Assembly (NCBI RefSeq): GCF_900205965.1
Contig: NZ_OAOF01000004.1
Location: forward strand, 124,001 to 188,000
DNA: 64,000 nucleotides
DNA from: Lacrimispora amygdalina
GTDB lineage: Bacteria > Bacillota > Clostridia > Lachnospirales > Lachnospiraceae
Direction of reading: 5' to 3'
The position numbers and the translations under genes were made by a program. The notes under the pieces were generated by a model. That model did not search any database and was not told where the DNA came from. It was given only the letters and a program-made list of their open reading frames with translations. Below are positions 1 through 8,945 of the stretch, piece by piece (position 1 is the first letter of the stretch; every line of letters begins with the position of its first letter).

Positions 1-785
1 GTTCCTATTGTGGTAAATGCTGTTCCATCTTTTACAACTCCGGTTCCCACAGCCGCAGCTGCGTTATCTCCGGCACCGCCGACTACCTTTGTCCCGTCAG
101 ACAGCCCTGTCCTTTCAGCAATCTCAGGAAGAACCGTACCCGTCACTTCGCAGGATTCATAAACCTTCCCCAAAAGCGCCGGGTCAATATCCAGCTTTTC
201 AAGCACTTCTTGTGACCAGCATCTTCCGGGTACATCAAGAAGCTGCATTCCGCTGGCATCGGAAACCTCTGTCGCATAGACCCCTGTGAGAACAAACCTT
301 ATGTAATCTTTAGGCAGAAGAATATGTCTGCACCGTCTGTAATTATCCGGCTCATTCTTCTTTACCCACAGAATCTTGGCTGCTGTCCAGCCGGTTAACG
401 GCGGATTTGCCGTGATTTCAATCCAACGCTCTCTTGGCATAATGGAAAGCATATCCTCTACCTCTGCGCCGGTTCTCTGATCACACCAGATAATGGAAGG
501 ACGTATCACCTCATTCTTCTCATCCAGCATCACCAGTCCGTGCATCTGGCCCGATAATCCAATTCCTTTTATCTCTTCCTTTGAAACTCCGGATTCCTTT
601 ACTACCTGGGAAATCGTCTCCAGAACCGCCTCCCGCCAATCCTCCGGTTTTTGCTCCGCCCAGCCGTTACTTGGCTGGTAAAGAGGATACTCTCTGGAAG
701 CAGAAACCACTACCTGTCCTTTTTCATCAAACAGAACGGTCTTCGTTGCCGATGTTCCCACATCGATCCCTATCAGATAATTCAT
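1..785 (-). CDS. xylB: xylulokinase, N-terminal 261 residues (truncated by window edge)
   Basis: FGGY-family sugar kinase that phosphorylates D-xylulose, feeding xylose carbon into the pentose phosphate pathway in the cytoplasm. The N-terminus MNYLIGIDVGTSATKTVLFD is the ATPase phosphate-1 loop of the family; GLSGQMHGLV and IIWCDQRTG follow at about residues 77-105, and the GGAGDNAAAAVG segment near residue 240 is the second glycine-rich motif typical of XylB. The C-terminal half lies beyond the left edge. The start is supported by an AGGAGG seven bases upstream. The gene sits alone on this side, but xylose is the expected end product of the xylan-side-chain genes at 7-14 kb and 38-45 kb. Family assignment is firm; xylulokinase rather than another FGGY kinase rests on the QMHG and DQRTG motifs. 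Confidence 0.9.
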   Translation of the reverse strand, partial: MNYLIGIDVGTSATKTVLFDEKGQVVVSASREYPLYQPSNGWAEQKPEDWREAVLETISQVVKESGVSKEEIKGIGLSGQMHGLVMLDEKNEVIRPSIIWCDQRTGAEVEDMLSIMPRERWIEITANPPLTGWTAAKILWVKKNEPDNYRRCRHILLPKDYIRFVLTGVYATEVSDASGMQLLDVPGRCWSQEVLEKLDIDPALLGKVYESCEVTGTVLPEIAERTGLSDGTKVVGGAGDNAAAAVGTGVVKDGTAFTTIG

Positions 786-886
786 CCTCGTACCTCCTGG
801 TAAAATCTCATACTCTGATTATAATATAAGTGCCGTAAAAAAGCGTGCTTTTATTTGTCCAAGTAATAGCACTTTCTTGCCTTTTT

Positions 887-2743
887 TTATTTTTCCACTT
901 TTCTGTTTTCAAAATATACAAAGCGGTCAATGGCATCCAGAATATCCTTAAACTCCTCTCTGGGGGCCAGATCAATATACTTTCTTAAAATTTCTGCTTC
1001 CTGTTTTCTATATGGTCCATAAAAAATATCAAACAGATTATGCCCCCGCATATATATTTTGAATTCCTCCATATGCTCCTTTAATTCTTCCGGGCTTTCC
1101 ATGTTCTTTCCAACTGCCTCTAAAAACTGTTTTCCGCTCTTTAACCGGTGAAGATACTCGTTCCATTTTTCGAACAGTCTCTCATAAAAAGATTCCTCAC
1201 TTTCCACAATTCCCAGCTGTTCCATGATCTTAGGATTAAAGAAATAGTTTTCAAACGAATAGTATTTTAAAATAAGTACATTTCTTCTGGTCACTTTGGG
1301 AAGCCTGTCGATTTCCTCCTTTCCTCTTTCCTCATAATACCGGCACAGTTCTCCCGCCAGTTCCTCCGGATCTCTCCCGTCTCCATCCCGGATCATCAAA
1401 AACTGATCCCGCAGATAGACCTGATTCATATACTTTAAATTGGCATAGGTCTTGATATTGGTACAGCTGTTAGTGGTAATTATGGAGATTCTTGATAAGT
1501 TTCCTTCCTTGTCATAAATTTCTGAATAATACTTCTCAAGCAGCAGGGGCAGTCTGCTCTTGTCCTGCTTTCCTTCCACAATAAATACAAAGCTGACTCC
1601 CAAAAGATCAATGGCTCCGTATCCCAGATCATCAAGAATTACATCAATATCCGTTTTCTCCTTGACCACCGAATATCCACCCCGGTCAAGAACCACCTGG
1701 CGGATCTGGCGGCTGGTAAAGTTAAACAGCATGTTGGGCGAATGGGTGGTAAATATCACCTGATTCTTTTTTGACAGACGGTAGAGAATTTCACTGGAAG
1801 TCTTCTGAAGCTGGGGATGAAGAAAAATCTCCGGATCCTCCACAATGATGATATTGGGAATTTTCTTCCCATCCTCTGTATATGCTTCCAGAAGGGACAA
1901 CATGTATAAACTTCTCATACCATTGCTTAAATTGCTGATAGGACTTGTTTTTCCCCGTTCTTCGTGATAAGTCTCTGCCGTCACCCGAAACATCTGGTTC
2001 GGATCGCAGATCAGGGAAAAGCGGATTTCTTCATACCCACCGTTTTTTCTGTAGTTTTCATTGACTCTGGCAGCAAAATCATTCAGATTAAGCTGATACA
2101 TCTTATATTCCAGAAGCTTGGCAGTCTCATAAACCGCAAGTTCCTCCGGTTTCTTCTGATTGATCAGTCCGATGCACTGGAAGCACTGGCTGCACTCTCT
2201 GGCGCTGTCAAACATACAGACGTGATCTCTTAACCGGGAAAGCTGGTCATCCTCCTGGAAAAGCAGCAGATCATTCTGGAACTGATTCAGTTCTCTCTGG
2301 GAATCAATATAGTACAGTCTTGGCATTACCTCTTTAATATACCGGTTGTTTTTATGGTGTCCGTCAAAGAACCGGATCTCGCCGTTCCAGCTTGCCTGAT
2401 AGGTAAATGTCAGTTTCCCTTCCTGGTAAGACGGCAGCTTTGCCTTAAAATCGTGCAGCCAGGTTTCGAACCGTTTATACTGGCTGACAATTCCCTCACG
2501 GTGAAACAGTTCTAAATCCTCCTTCGTCATCGCCAGAGTCATAATAATCTCAATTTTCTGTTTCTTCTCATTAAAATCTTCTTTTGTCACATCGTAAGCA
2601 CTGGCAGCAGCCCGTATGGCATCCAGGATTCCGGTTTTGCCTGTATTGTTCTTCCCTACCAGGATCAGGGCATTTTCAATGTCCGTGATCTCCATGTCCT
2701 CAATTGACTTAAAATTCTTAATATGAACTGAAATAATCTGCAT
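887..2743 (-). CDS. OLD-family ATPase/TOPRIM nuclease
   Basis: A 618-residue protein with an N-terminal SMC/ABC-like ATPase half and a C-terminal TOPRIM half, the architecture of overcoming-lysogenization-defect (OLD) nucleases. Seen: Walker A GKNNTGKT at about residues 31-38, an LSNGMRSL ABC-signature-like stretch near 275, IIIVEDPEIFLHP (Walker B) near 300, then VFIVEGKQDKSRLPLL (TOPRIM glutamate) near 390 and MIRDGDGRD (TOPRIM DxD) near 455. A CSQCFQC cluster near 185 is unusual. OLD proteins are DNA nucleases; several act in phage defence (Gabija GajA, PARIS, the Eco8 retron effector), others in repair. No UvrD helicase, reverse transcriptase or second component sits beside this one, so it looks like a stand-alone type. 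RBS AGGAG precedes the ATG. Confidence 0.8.
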   Translation of the reverse strand: MQIISVHIKNFKSIEDMEITDIENALILVGKNNTGKTGILDAIRAAASAYDVTKEDFNEKKQKIEIIMTLAMTKEDLELFHREGIVSQYKRFETWLHDFKAKLPSYQEGKLTFTYQASWNGEIRFFDGHHKNNRYIKEVMPRLYYIDSQRELNQFQNDLLLFQEDDQLSRLRDHVCMFDSARECSQCFQCIGLINQKKPEELAVYETAKLLEYKMYQLNLNDFAARVNENYRKNGGYEEIRFSLICDPNQMFRVTAETYHEERGKTSPISNLSNGMRSLYMLSLLEAYTEDGKKIPNIIIVEDPEIFLHPQLQKTSSEILYRLSKKNQVIFTTHSPNMLFNFTSRQIRQVVLDRGGYSVVKEKTDIDVILDDLGYGAIDLLGVSFVFIVEGKQDKSRLPLLLEKYYSEIYDKEGNLSRISIITTNSCTNIKTYANLKYMNQVYLRDQFLMIRDGDGRDPEELAGELCRYYEERGKEEIDRLPKVTRRNVLILKYYSFENYFFNPKIMEQLGIVESEESFYERLFEKWNEYLHRLKSGKQFLEAVGKNMESPEELKEHMEEFKIYMRGHNLFDIFYGPYRKQEAEILRKYIDLAPREEFKDILDAIDRFVYFENRKVEK

Positions 2744-2871
2744 AAGATTTCTCCTTTATAAAATTCAGTATAAAAGGCTGAACGGAAAAATTCAAGTTCC
2801 TCTTAAAAAATCACACTGCCCATTCCCTTCTCTCATACAATAGATTATATTATTTCCCAGGAGAGATTCCT

Positions 2872-4242
2872 ATGATTGATACCAATCTGGTTCTTACGCC
2901 CATGCACTATCTCTATCTCATAGGCGTTCTTACAATTCTAACAGTTATGATAATACGGCGGGATACTCCGCTCGTCTGCATTGCCTTTCTGTTCCTGATT
3001 GGCTTTGTGGGACTTGGTTCTGTGACTGGCGGCATTATGACTATATTTAAAGCGATTGTGTTTGCAGCAAAGGAATTTATGGATATTATTGCAACCATTG
3101 CGCTAATTACTGCTCTGTCCAAATGCTTAAAGGATTTAGGCAGTGATTACATTATGATGATTCCTATGGCTAAGGTTATGAAATCGCCCGCCGCAGCCTG
3201 GTGGATTCTGGGCCTGTCCATGTTTGTCTTCTCCCTTTTTCTCTGGCCCTCTCCCTCCGTAGCTTTGATTGGCGCCATTGTGCTTCCATTTGCTCTGAAA
3301 GCCGGGCTGGACCCGCTGGCCGCCGCTATTGCAATGAATCTTTTCGGACACGGCTTTGCATTAAGCTATGATCTGGTAATCCAGGGTGCTCCCTCCATTT
3401 CCGCAGGAGCTGCAGCCATTTCCCCCTCGGATATATTAACAAAAGGACGCCCTCTTTTTCTTGTAATGGGCATTGTCACCACGGCTTCTGCATATCTGTT
3501 AAACAGGAAACAGATGAAAGACTGCTGCAGCCAGGTCCGGATACAGAATATAGAAGAACCTCAAAATTCAGAATTTGCATCCATCTTTATGGCAATTCTG
3601 ACTCCCCTGTTTTTTGCTGCCGATATCATACTGATGCTTGTTTTCGAATTAAAGGGCGGCGATGCCACCAGTCTTGTTTCGGGAACTGCAGTTGTGATTA
3701 TGTGCATTGGAGCATATTCTGGCTTTGGCATACATGCTCTGGAAAAGGTCACTATCTATGTAACGGATGGTTTTCTTTTCGCAATACGGATCTTTGCTCC
3801 CGTTATTATCATCGGGGCATTTTTCTTTTTAGGAGGAAACGGGATTTCTTCTATTTTAGGAGACCAGTTTCAAAGAGGAATTCTAAATGACTGGGCAATC
3901 TGGCTGGCTCAAAATTCACCGTTAAACAAATATATGGCGGCGATCCTTCAGATGGCCGCCGGCAGTCTGACAGGTCTTGACGGATCTGGATTTTCCGGAC
4001 TTCCGCTTACAGGAGCGCTGGCCGGTACATTAGGCATAGCTGTGAAAGCTTCCGTACCCATTCTGGCATCTCTTGGGCAGATTACCGCCATTTATGTAGG
4101 CGGTGGAACCATTGTTCCCTGGGGACTGATACCTGTTGCAGCCATATGCAGCGTCAATCCTCTGGACCTTGCCAGAAAAAATATTCTGCCCGTTTTCCTG
4201 GGATTTGCCGCGACGTTTATTGTCGCCTGTTTTCTCTTATAA
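2872..4242 (+). CDS. multispanning permease, GntP/ion-transporter-like
   Basis: A 456-residue, very hydrophobic protein with about 11-12 predicted membrane spans and no signal peptide. Two internally similar halves are suggested by the re-entrant-like stretches LFLWPSPSVALIGAIVLP (about 120-137) and GGGTIVPWGLIPVAAIC (about 410-426), a pattern shared by the GntP/CitMHS/NhaC class of organic-acid and ion permeases. I cannot name the substrate. The next gene, asparagine synthetase, starts 26 bases after the stop on the same strand, so the two are probably cotranscribed, which makes an amino acid or dicarboxylate plausible but unproven. RBS is GGAGAG upstream of the ATG at 2872. Confidence 0.6.
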   Translation: MIDTNLVLTPMHYLYLIGVLTILTVMIIRRDTPLVCIAFLFLIGFVGLGSVTGGIMTIFKAIVFAAKEFMDIIATIALITALSKCLKDLGSDYIMMIPMAKVMKSPAAAWWILGLSMFVFSLFLWPSPSVALIGAIVLPFALKAGLDPLAAAIAMNLFGHGFALSYDLVIQGAPSISAGAAAISPSDILTKGRPLFLVMGIVTTASAYLLNRKQMKDCCSQVRIQNIEEPQNSEFASIFMAILTPLFFAADIILMLVFELKGGDATSLVSGTAVVIMCIGAYSGFGIHALEKVTIYVTDGFLFAIRIFAPVIIIGAFFFLGGNGISSILGDQFQRGILNDWAIWLAQNSPLNKYMAAILQMAAGSLTGLDGSGFSGLPLTGALAGTLGIAVKASVPILASLGQITAIYVGGGTIVPWGLIPVAAICSVNPLDLARKNILPVFLGFAATFIVACFLL

Positions 4243-4268
4243 CCGATTCACCCAAAGGAGGAATCAAT

Positions 4269-6119
4269 ATGTGTGGAATTTCCGGATTCTATAACCCAAA
4301 CCGGGATTACTTAAAAGATGAACCCTATTACAGCCACATACTGGAGGATATGGCTGCCATTCAAAGGCATCGGGGGCCAGATGCTTCCGGAACCTGGCTG
4401 TTTAAACATGGAGGGCTGTCTCACGCCCGCTTATCTATCATTGACTTAACAAACGGAAGCCAGCCCATGAAAAAAACGGAGTCTGGGAAAACGTTCGGGA
4501 TTGTATACAATGGTGAAATCTACAATACCAAAGAACTTCGCAATGACCTCATCAGCAAAGGCCGCTCTTTTTCCACTACCTGCGATACGGAAGTCATCCT
4601 TACCGGTTATATGGAGTATGGACCCGATTTTGTCAGGCAGCTAAACGGTATCTTTGCCTATGCCATACTGGACCCATACAGAGAATGCCTCTGCCTGTGC
4701 AGGGACCGCTCCGGTGTAAAACCTTTGTTTTATACCATTCAGGAAGAGGAAATTCTTTTCGCCTCTGAGCTGAAGGGGATTTTTGCTTACCCTGGATTTT
4801 GTCCTCTCCTGAATAAACAGGGGCTGAATGAAGTATTCTCCATCGGACCTGCCCGCACCCCTGGCTGCGGAGTTTTTAAAGACGTGAAGGAACTGCTTCC
4901 AGGACACATGCTCCTCTGCTCCCAGGATGGCTTTCACTTAAAATCCTACTGGAAGCTTGAAAGCCGTCCCCATGAGGACAGCTATGAGGAAACAGTTGAA
5001 AAAACAGCATTCTTAGTCACTGACTCCATCCGGAGGCAGATGGTTTCCGATGTCCCCATCTGTACCTTCCTGTCCGGAGGTGTGGATTCCAGTATTGTCT
5101 CTGCAGTCTGTGCCGCAGAGTTAAAAAAACAGGGCAGGCGGCTGAACACATTTTCCTTTGATTTTGTAAACAACGATAAGTATTTCAAGGCCAGTGCATT
5201 CCAGCCGTCACAGGACCGTCCTTACGTAGATCTGATGGTAAAGTATCTGGACTCCGACCATCACTATCTGGAGTGCGATAATCTGACTCAGGCTGACCGT
5301 CTCTACGATTCGGTCATGGCTCATGATCTTCCTGCCATGGGAGATATCGATTCCTCCATGCTGCATTTCTGTTCCATGGTGAAGCCTTATAATAAAGTAA
5401 CCTTAACCGGCGAATGTGCAGATGAGATCTTCGGCGGCTATCCCTGGTTTCACAGGGAGGACTGTTTCAAAGCCCATTCGTTCCCCTGGACCATGGATTT
5501 ACAGCCCCGCAAAGCATTGCTTAAGGATGAATTTTTACAATATCTGAACATGGATGAGTACGTAAGAGATACCTATGAAAAATCAGTTGCCGAGACCCCT
5601 GTATTATCGGAAGACAGTCCTACAGAAGCCAGAAGGCGGGAGATTTCCTATCTGAACCTGAGATGGTTTATGCAGACTCTTCTAAACCGCATGGACCGTG
5701 ACAGCATGTATTCCGGACTGGAAGCCAGAGTTCCCTTTGCCGACCACCGGATTATTGAGTATGTGTGGAATGTGCCCTGGGACATGAAAACAAGAGACGG
5801 AGTCGTAAAGAGTCTTCTCCGGCAGGCAGGAAAAGGACTTCTTCCGGATGAGATTCTTTTCCGCAGAAAATCCCCTTATCCCAAGACCTACGATACCAAT
5901 TATGAAGCGCTGCTGATCAACAGAGTCAGGGAAATGATGTCTGATGGCAATGCACCGGTCATGGAATTCCTGGATAAAAATAAATTGAACCATTTCCTTT
6001 CCCGGCCTTCGGATTACGGAAAACCATGGTACGGGCAGCTGATGGCAGGCCCCCAGATGCTTGCCTATCTTCTTCAGATTAATTACTGGCTTGAGATTTA
6101 CTCCATAGGGATCGTATAA
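4269..6119 (+). CDS. asnB: glutamine-hydrolysing asparagine synthetase
   Basis: Converts aspartate, glutamine and ATP to asparagine, glutamate, AMP and PPi. The start at 4269 is chosen because it gives MCGISGF, so Cys2 becomes the N-terminal nucleophile of the class II glutaminase domain, and AAAGGAGG lies just upstream; the frame is open further 5' but would bury that cysteine. The glutaminase domain (about 1-190) contains RHRGPDASG and YNGEIYN; the synthetase domain carries the PP-loop SGGVDSS near residue 265 and GECADEIFGGYPWF near 385. At 616 residues it is full length for AsnB. It lies 26 bases after a permease gene. AsnB-like proteins can also amidate peptidoglycan or other acceptors, but the arrangement here is that of a standard synthetase. 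Confidence 0.9.
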   Translation: MCGISGFYNPNRDYLKDEPYYSHILEDMAAIQRHRGPDASGTWLFKHGGLSHARLSIIDLTNGSQPMKKTESGKTFGIVYNGEIYNTKELRNDLISKGRSFSTTCDTEVILTGYMEYGPDFVRQLNGIFAYAILDPYRECLCLCRDRSGVKPLFYTIQEEEILFASELKGIFAYPGFCPLLNKQGLNEVFSIGPARTPGCGVFKDVKELLPGHMLLCSQDGFHLKSYWKLESRPHEDSYEETVEKTAFLVTDSIRRQMVSDVPICTFLSGGVDSSIVSAVCAAELKKQGRRLNTFSFDFVNNDKYFKASAFQPSQDRPYVDLMVKYLDSDHHYLECDNLTQADRLYDSVMAHDLPAMGDIDSSMLHFCSMVKPYNKVTLTGECADEIFGGYPWFHREDCFKAHSFPWTMDLQPRKALLKDEFLQYLNMDEYVRDTYEKSVAETPVLSEDSPTEARRREISYLNLRWFMQTLLNRMDRDSMYSGLEARVPFADHRIIEYVWNVPWDMKTRDGVVKSLLRQAGKGLLPDEILFRRKSPYPKTYDTNYEALLINRVREMMSDGNAPVMEFLDKNKLNHFLSRPSDYGKPWYGQLMAGPQMLAYLLQINYWLEIYSIGIV

Positions 6120-6225
6120 ATTCTGTTATTTTTTCGTAAGCTTAGAAAGAAAACCGTAATGGAAAAAACAGATTAGATATGTTAGAATATGAGTGGCAAC
6201 AACAAACTGAACGTGAGGAGTGAAC

Positions 6226-7020
6226 ATGAAAAAGTACAGTATTGGAGAAGTCTCCCTTCGGTTAGGTTTGAGCCGCGATACACTCCGGTTCTATGAAAAG
6301 AAAGGTATCATACAGCCAGACAAAGAGGATAATGGTTACCGAAGCTATACCTACGAAGACATCAGCAGACTGTTAGACATTATGTATTACCGCAGACTTC
6401 ATTTCAGCCTGGAAGACATTGAGCGGTTTCTTTATAAAAGTTCCCTTCATTCAAGCCGCTCCATGATTCAGGAAAAGATTACAGAAGAAAAAGAACAACT
6501 GGAACTTCACCGGCAGTCACTGATGCATTTAAATCAATTGAAAACCATTTATGACAATGTGAAGCAAGGTCTTAACCGATACCAGACCGGCCCGATGCTC
6601 TCCCATTACAAGATCAACGACAGCGAAGAGATCAACGACCTGGGAATCCCTGACTTATGCGCTCCATTTCAGGAGTATGAGATAAAGGAGAAGCATGTGA
6701 AACGGAAGGAAGATTTTTTTCTTCTTTCAGAAGAAACAGCTTCTGCTATGCATATGAATTCTGATCTCAAAAAGTTCCCGATTCTTAAATGGGAGACTTG
6801 TGTTTACACCGTCATTGATTCCGATTCCGTGATTCCGGATGAAGATAAGATACTGGCGGCTGTTAACTGGGGTAAGAAACAGGGCTATACTTTGACGGGT
6901 ACCGCTTACTGCGGTGCAGTCACAGGATATGCCCCTAAACCGAAGACAGAAGAAGAAACTGAAGAAGATTTTGACAGCACCATACATTATCTGGAGCTGT
7001 ATCTTCCTGTTTCCACATAA
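6226..7020 (+). CDS. MerR-family regulator with GyrI-like C-terminal domain
   Basis: A 264-residue transcription factor. Residues 1-70 are a MerR winged helix (YSIGEVSLRLGLSRDTLRFY, then GYRSYTYEDISRLLDI), followed by a helical dimerisation segment rich in Glu and Lys (about 80-120) and a C-terminal domain ending in ELYLPV, the usual end of the GyrI/BmrR small-molecule-binding fold. By analogy to BmrR it would bind a hydrophobic or cationic compound and twist a promoter with a long spacer. I chose the ATG at 6226 because GTGAGGAG lies five bases before it; a GTG at 6220 overlaps that ribosome site. No efflux pump is adjacent, so the target is unknown. It converges on the esterase gene with a shared terminator. 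Confidence 0.82.
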   Translation: MKKYSIGEVSLRLGLSRDTLRFYEKKGIIQPDKEDNGYRSYTYEDISRLLDIMYYRRLHFSLEDIERFLYKSSLHSSRSMIQEKITEEKEQLELHRQSLMHLNQLKTIYDNVKQGLNRYQTGPMLSHYKINDSEEINDLGIPDLCAPFQEYEIKEKHVKRKEDFFLLSEETASAMHMNSDLKKFPILKWETCVYTVIDSDSVIPDEDKILAAVNWGKKQGYTLTGTAYCGAVTGYAPKPKTEEETEEDFDSTIHYLELYLPVST

Positions 7021-7021
7021 T

Positions 7022-7076
7022 TCCTGCAAAAAGTCCCGATCGGCAGTTACTTGCCGGATCGGGACTTTTTGCAGGA
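7022..7076. terminator. long bidirectional terminator hairpin
   Basis: Inverted repeat with arms TCCTGCAAAAAGTCCCGATC and its complement, continuing inwards with GGCA/TGCC and a one-base bulge, loop about six bases. Each arm has A/T runs, so it can work for the MerR gene (+) and the esterase operon (-). The esterase stop codon (7047-7049) lies in the loop and the last residues of that protein are encoded by the stem. Confidence 0.85.
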
Positions 7077-8939
7077 ACACATTGTAATTTTAAATGGAGA
7101 AGCAGGCAGTCCTGCTTCGTTATACAAAAGACCCTTCTTTGGAGCATTGGACCAGCCGTACCGGATAATAACCGGCTGCTTTACCTGGCTGCTGTGTATC
7201 ATAACCACATGATCCTTAATCTCTCCTGTTACGGGATAAAAGACTCCGTCTGACCCTGCGGCCTCAAACTCTTCTACCCCTGTTCCCTCATGGACTACCA
7301 GACCTTTTTTATCTGCTGTATCAAATATCAGCTTTACCCACTCCCCTGACACTTCAAAGTCAGACAGCCGGGGACCACTATAAACTACAGGCTCCCCAAA
7401 TATCATGCCTCTTACAGCCAGGGACATGCGGTATGCAACTTCCTGTTTATTCAAAGGATGGAGATCATTGTCTTCTCCCACATCCAGATTTACCGTAACT
7501 GCAACATTTTCTAATCCGCCGGCTTTTCTCTGCGCTTCCCGGATCTTTGGCCAGGCATCGCTGCTGTTATCTAAATCAATGGAAAAATTGGGAAGCTGTG
7601 CGATTACAAACGGAAGATGTTCTTTCTCCCACTTCTTTCGCCAAAGCAGAATCATCTGCTTCAGCCGTTCCTCATAAGAATCCGGTCTTGCATCGTTGCT
7701 TTCTCCCTGGTACCACAAAACCCCTCTGATCTGATAACCAAAGCAGGGAGCCAGCATTCCATTATAAAGTCCGGTGGGCTTTTGGGACATTAGATCAACC
7801 AGGGGCGCAGGTTCGCACCTGACACTGCTCTGGTACTCCCATACACCGTCTAAATCAATGACTTCATCTTCTGCAAATAAAGCATACACCTTGCCAGGAG
7901 TAACTCTGCCTGCTCCATGTTCACAGACAAGACAGATGCGGATCTCATTCTCCCCTGCCTGTAACACGCCTTCTGGTATATCGTATTTCCGCGGAGGATA
8001 CTGATACCCTGTTTCTCCCACCAGAACACCGTTTACATAGGTTCTGTCGCTGTCCACCATGGTTCCCAGCCAGAGTCTTGCTTTTTTCCCTTCCAGCCGT
8101 TCAGGAAGTACGATCTTTTTCTTAAACCAGATCACACCGTTAAAATCAGGAAGACCAAAATCCTCTAAGAAGGCGGGAAGCGTCACTTCCTTCCAGTTGC
8201 CATCGTTTAAGTCCATGCCTTTTTCTAAGTTTCTGATTCTGCTATACCAGTCCTCATGCGCCTTAATCTGATCATCCATTTTTTTGCGGAATTGTATTTC
8301 ATTGCGGCATCGTTCCAGCTCTTCCTTCATATCCGGATACATGCCAATCTCTTCTTCGCCCATCCAGGCTTCCACACAGGATCCGCCAAGGCTTACATTA
8401 ATAAGACCAATGGGAACCTTACGGTCCTTGCGCATAAATGTTCCAAAGAAATAAGAAAGGGCTGAAAATTCACCGATCGTCTCAGGTGCACATTCCTTCC
8501 AGCAGGCTTCCCTGTGGTCCTTTAGCGGAGTTTGAAATTCATAGTTTTCCTTTACTTTATACAGCCTGAGCTGAGGATCTTTGTGCTTTTCGAATTCTTT
8601 GGGATACCGGTCCTTAACACGGTTCATGGGCAGTTCCATATTGGACTGCCCACTGCAGAGGAATACCTCCCCCAGATAAACATCTGACAGCTGAATCCTC
8701 TCACCGGATTCACTGGATATCTCCATCTGATAGGGTCCCCCAGGTAAAAGCCTGGAAAAATAAGCCTCCCAGTTACCCTCATCATCTGCTCTGCAGGTAA
8801 TCTCCTGGTTTAAAAGCCGTAAAGTTACCGTTTCCTGAGGAACAGCTGACCCCCAGACTCTTGTTTTCTCTCCTGTCTGCAGGACACAGCCAGAGCTGAT
8901 CAGTTTCGGCAGTACTAGCTGTTTTACCTTGTTTTGCAT
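7047..8939 (-). CDS. SASA-type carbohydrate acetylesterase (sialate O-acetylesterase-like)
   Basis: A 630-residue cytoplasmic esterase without signal peptide. The CSGQSNMELPM motif places the nucleophile at Ser99; the matching Asp/His pair is probably in DVGEDNDLHPLNKQ near residue 515. An inserted beta-sandwich (about 255-370) is typical of the longer members. The family removes acetyl groups from sugars; members are annotated as sialate O-acetylesterases but several act on acetylated xylan oligomers. Being the last gene of an operon with GH67 alpha-glucuronidase and a sugar importer, and with no sialic-acid genes nearby, deacetylation of xylo-oligosaccharides is the better inference. It starts six bases after the preceding permease stop, so translation is probably coupled. 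The 3' end runs into a terminator hairpin. Confidence 0.85.
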   Translation of the reverse strand: MQNKVKQLVLPKLISSGCVLQTGEKTRVWGSAVPQETVTLRLLNQEITCRADDEGNWEAYFSRLLPGGPYQMEISSESGERIQLSDVYLGEVFLCSGQSNMELPMNRVKDRYPKEFEKHKDPQLRLYKVKENYEFQTPLKDHREACWKECAPETIGEFSALSYFFGTFMRKDRKVPIGLINVSLGGSCVEAWMGEEEIGMYPDMKEELERCRNEIQFRKKMDDQIKAHEDWYSRIRNLEKGMDLNDGNWKEVTLPAFLEDFGLPDFNGVIWFKKKIVLPERLEGKKARLWLGTMVDSDRTYVNGVLVGETGYQYPPRKYDIPEGVLQAGENEIRICLVCEHGAGRVTPGKVYALFAEDEVIDLDGVWEYQSSVRCEPAPLVDLMSQKPTGLYNGMLAPCFGYQIRGVLWYQGESNDARPDSYEERLKQMILLWRKKWEKEHLPFVIAQLPNFSIDLDNSSDAWPKIREAQRKAGGLENVAVTVNLDVGEDNDLHPLNKQEVAYRMSLAVRGMIFGEPVVYSGPRLSDFEVSGEWVKLIFDTADKKGLVVHEGTGVEEFEAAGSDGVFYPVTGEIKDHVVMIHSSQVKQPVIIRYGWSNAPKKGLLYNEAGLPASPFKITMCSCKKSRSGK

Positions 8940-8945
8940 ATCTAC

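Noticed and set aside
887..2743. Gabija defence system
   Set aside because: The OLD-type protein is present but no GajB (UvrD-like) helicase is beside it.
6220..6225. GTG at 6220 as the MerR start
   Set aside because: It overlaps the ribosome site GTGAGGAG; the ATG at 6226 is well spaced.
7047..8939. Sialic-acid utilisation gene
   Set aside because: No nanA, nanE or sialidase nearby; the operon holds GH67 and a sugar importer, so xylan acetyl groups are more likely.
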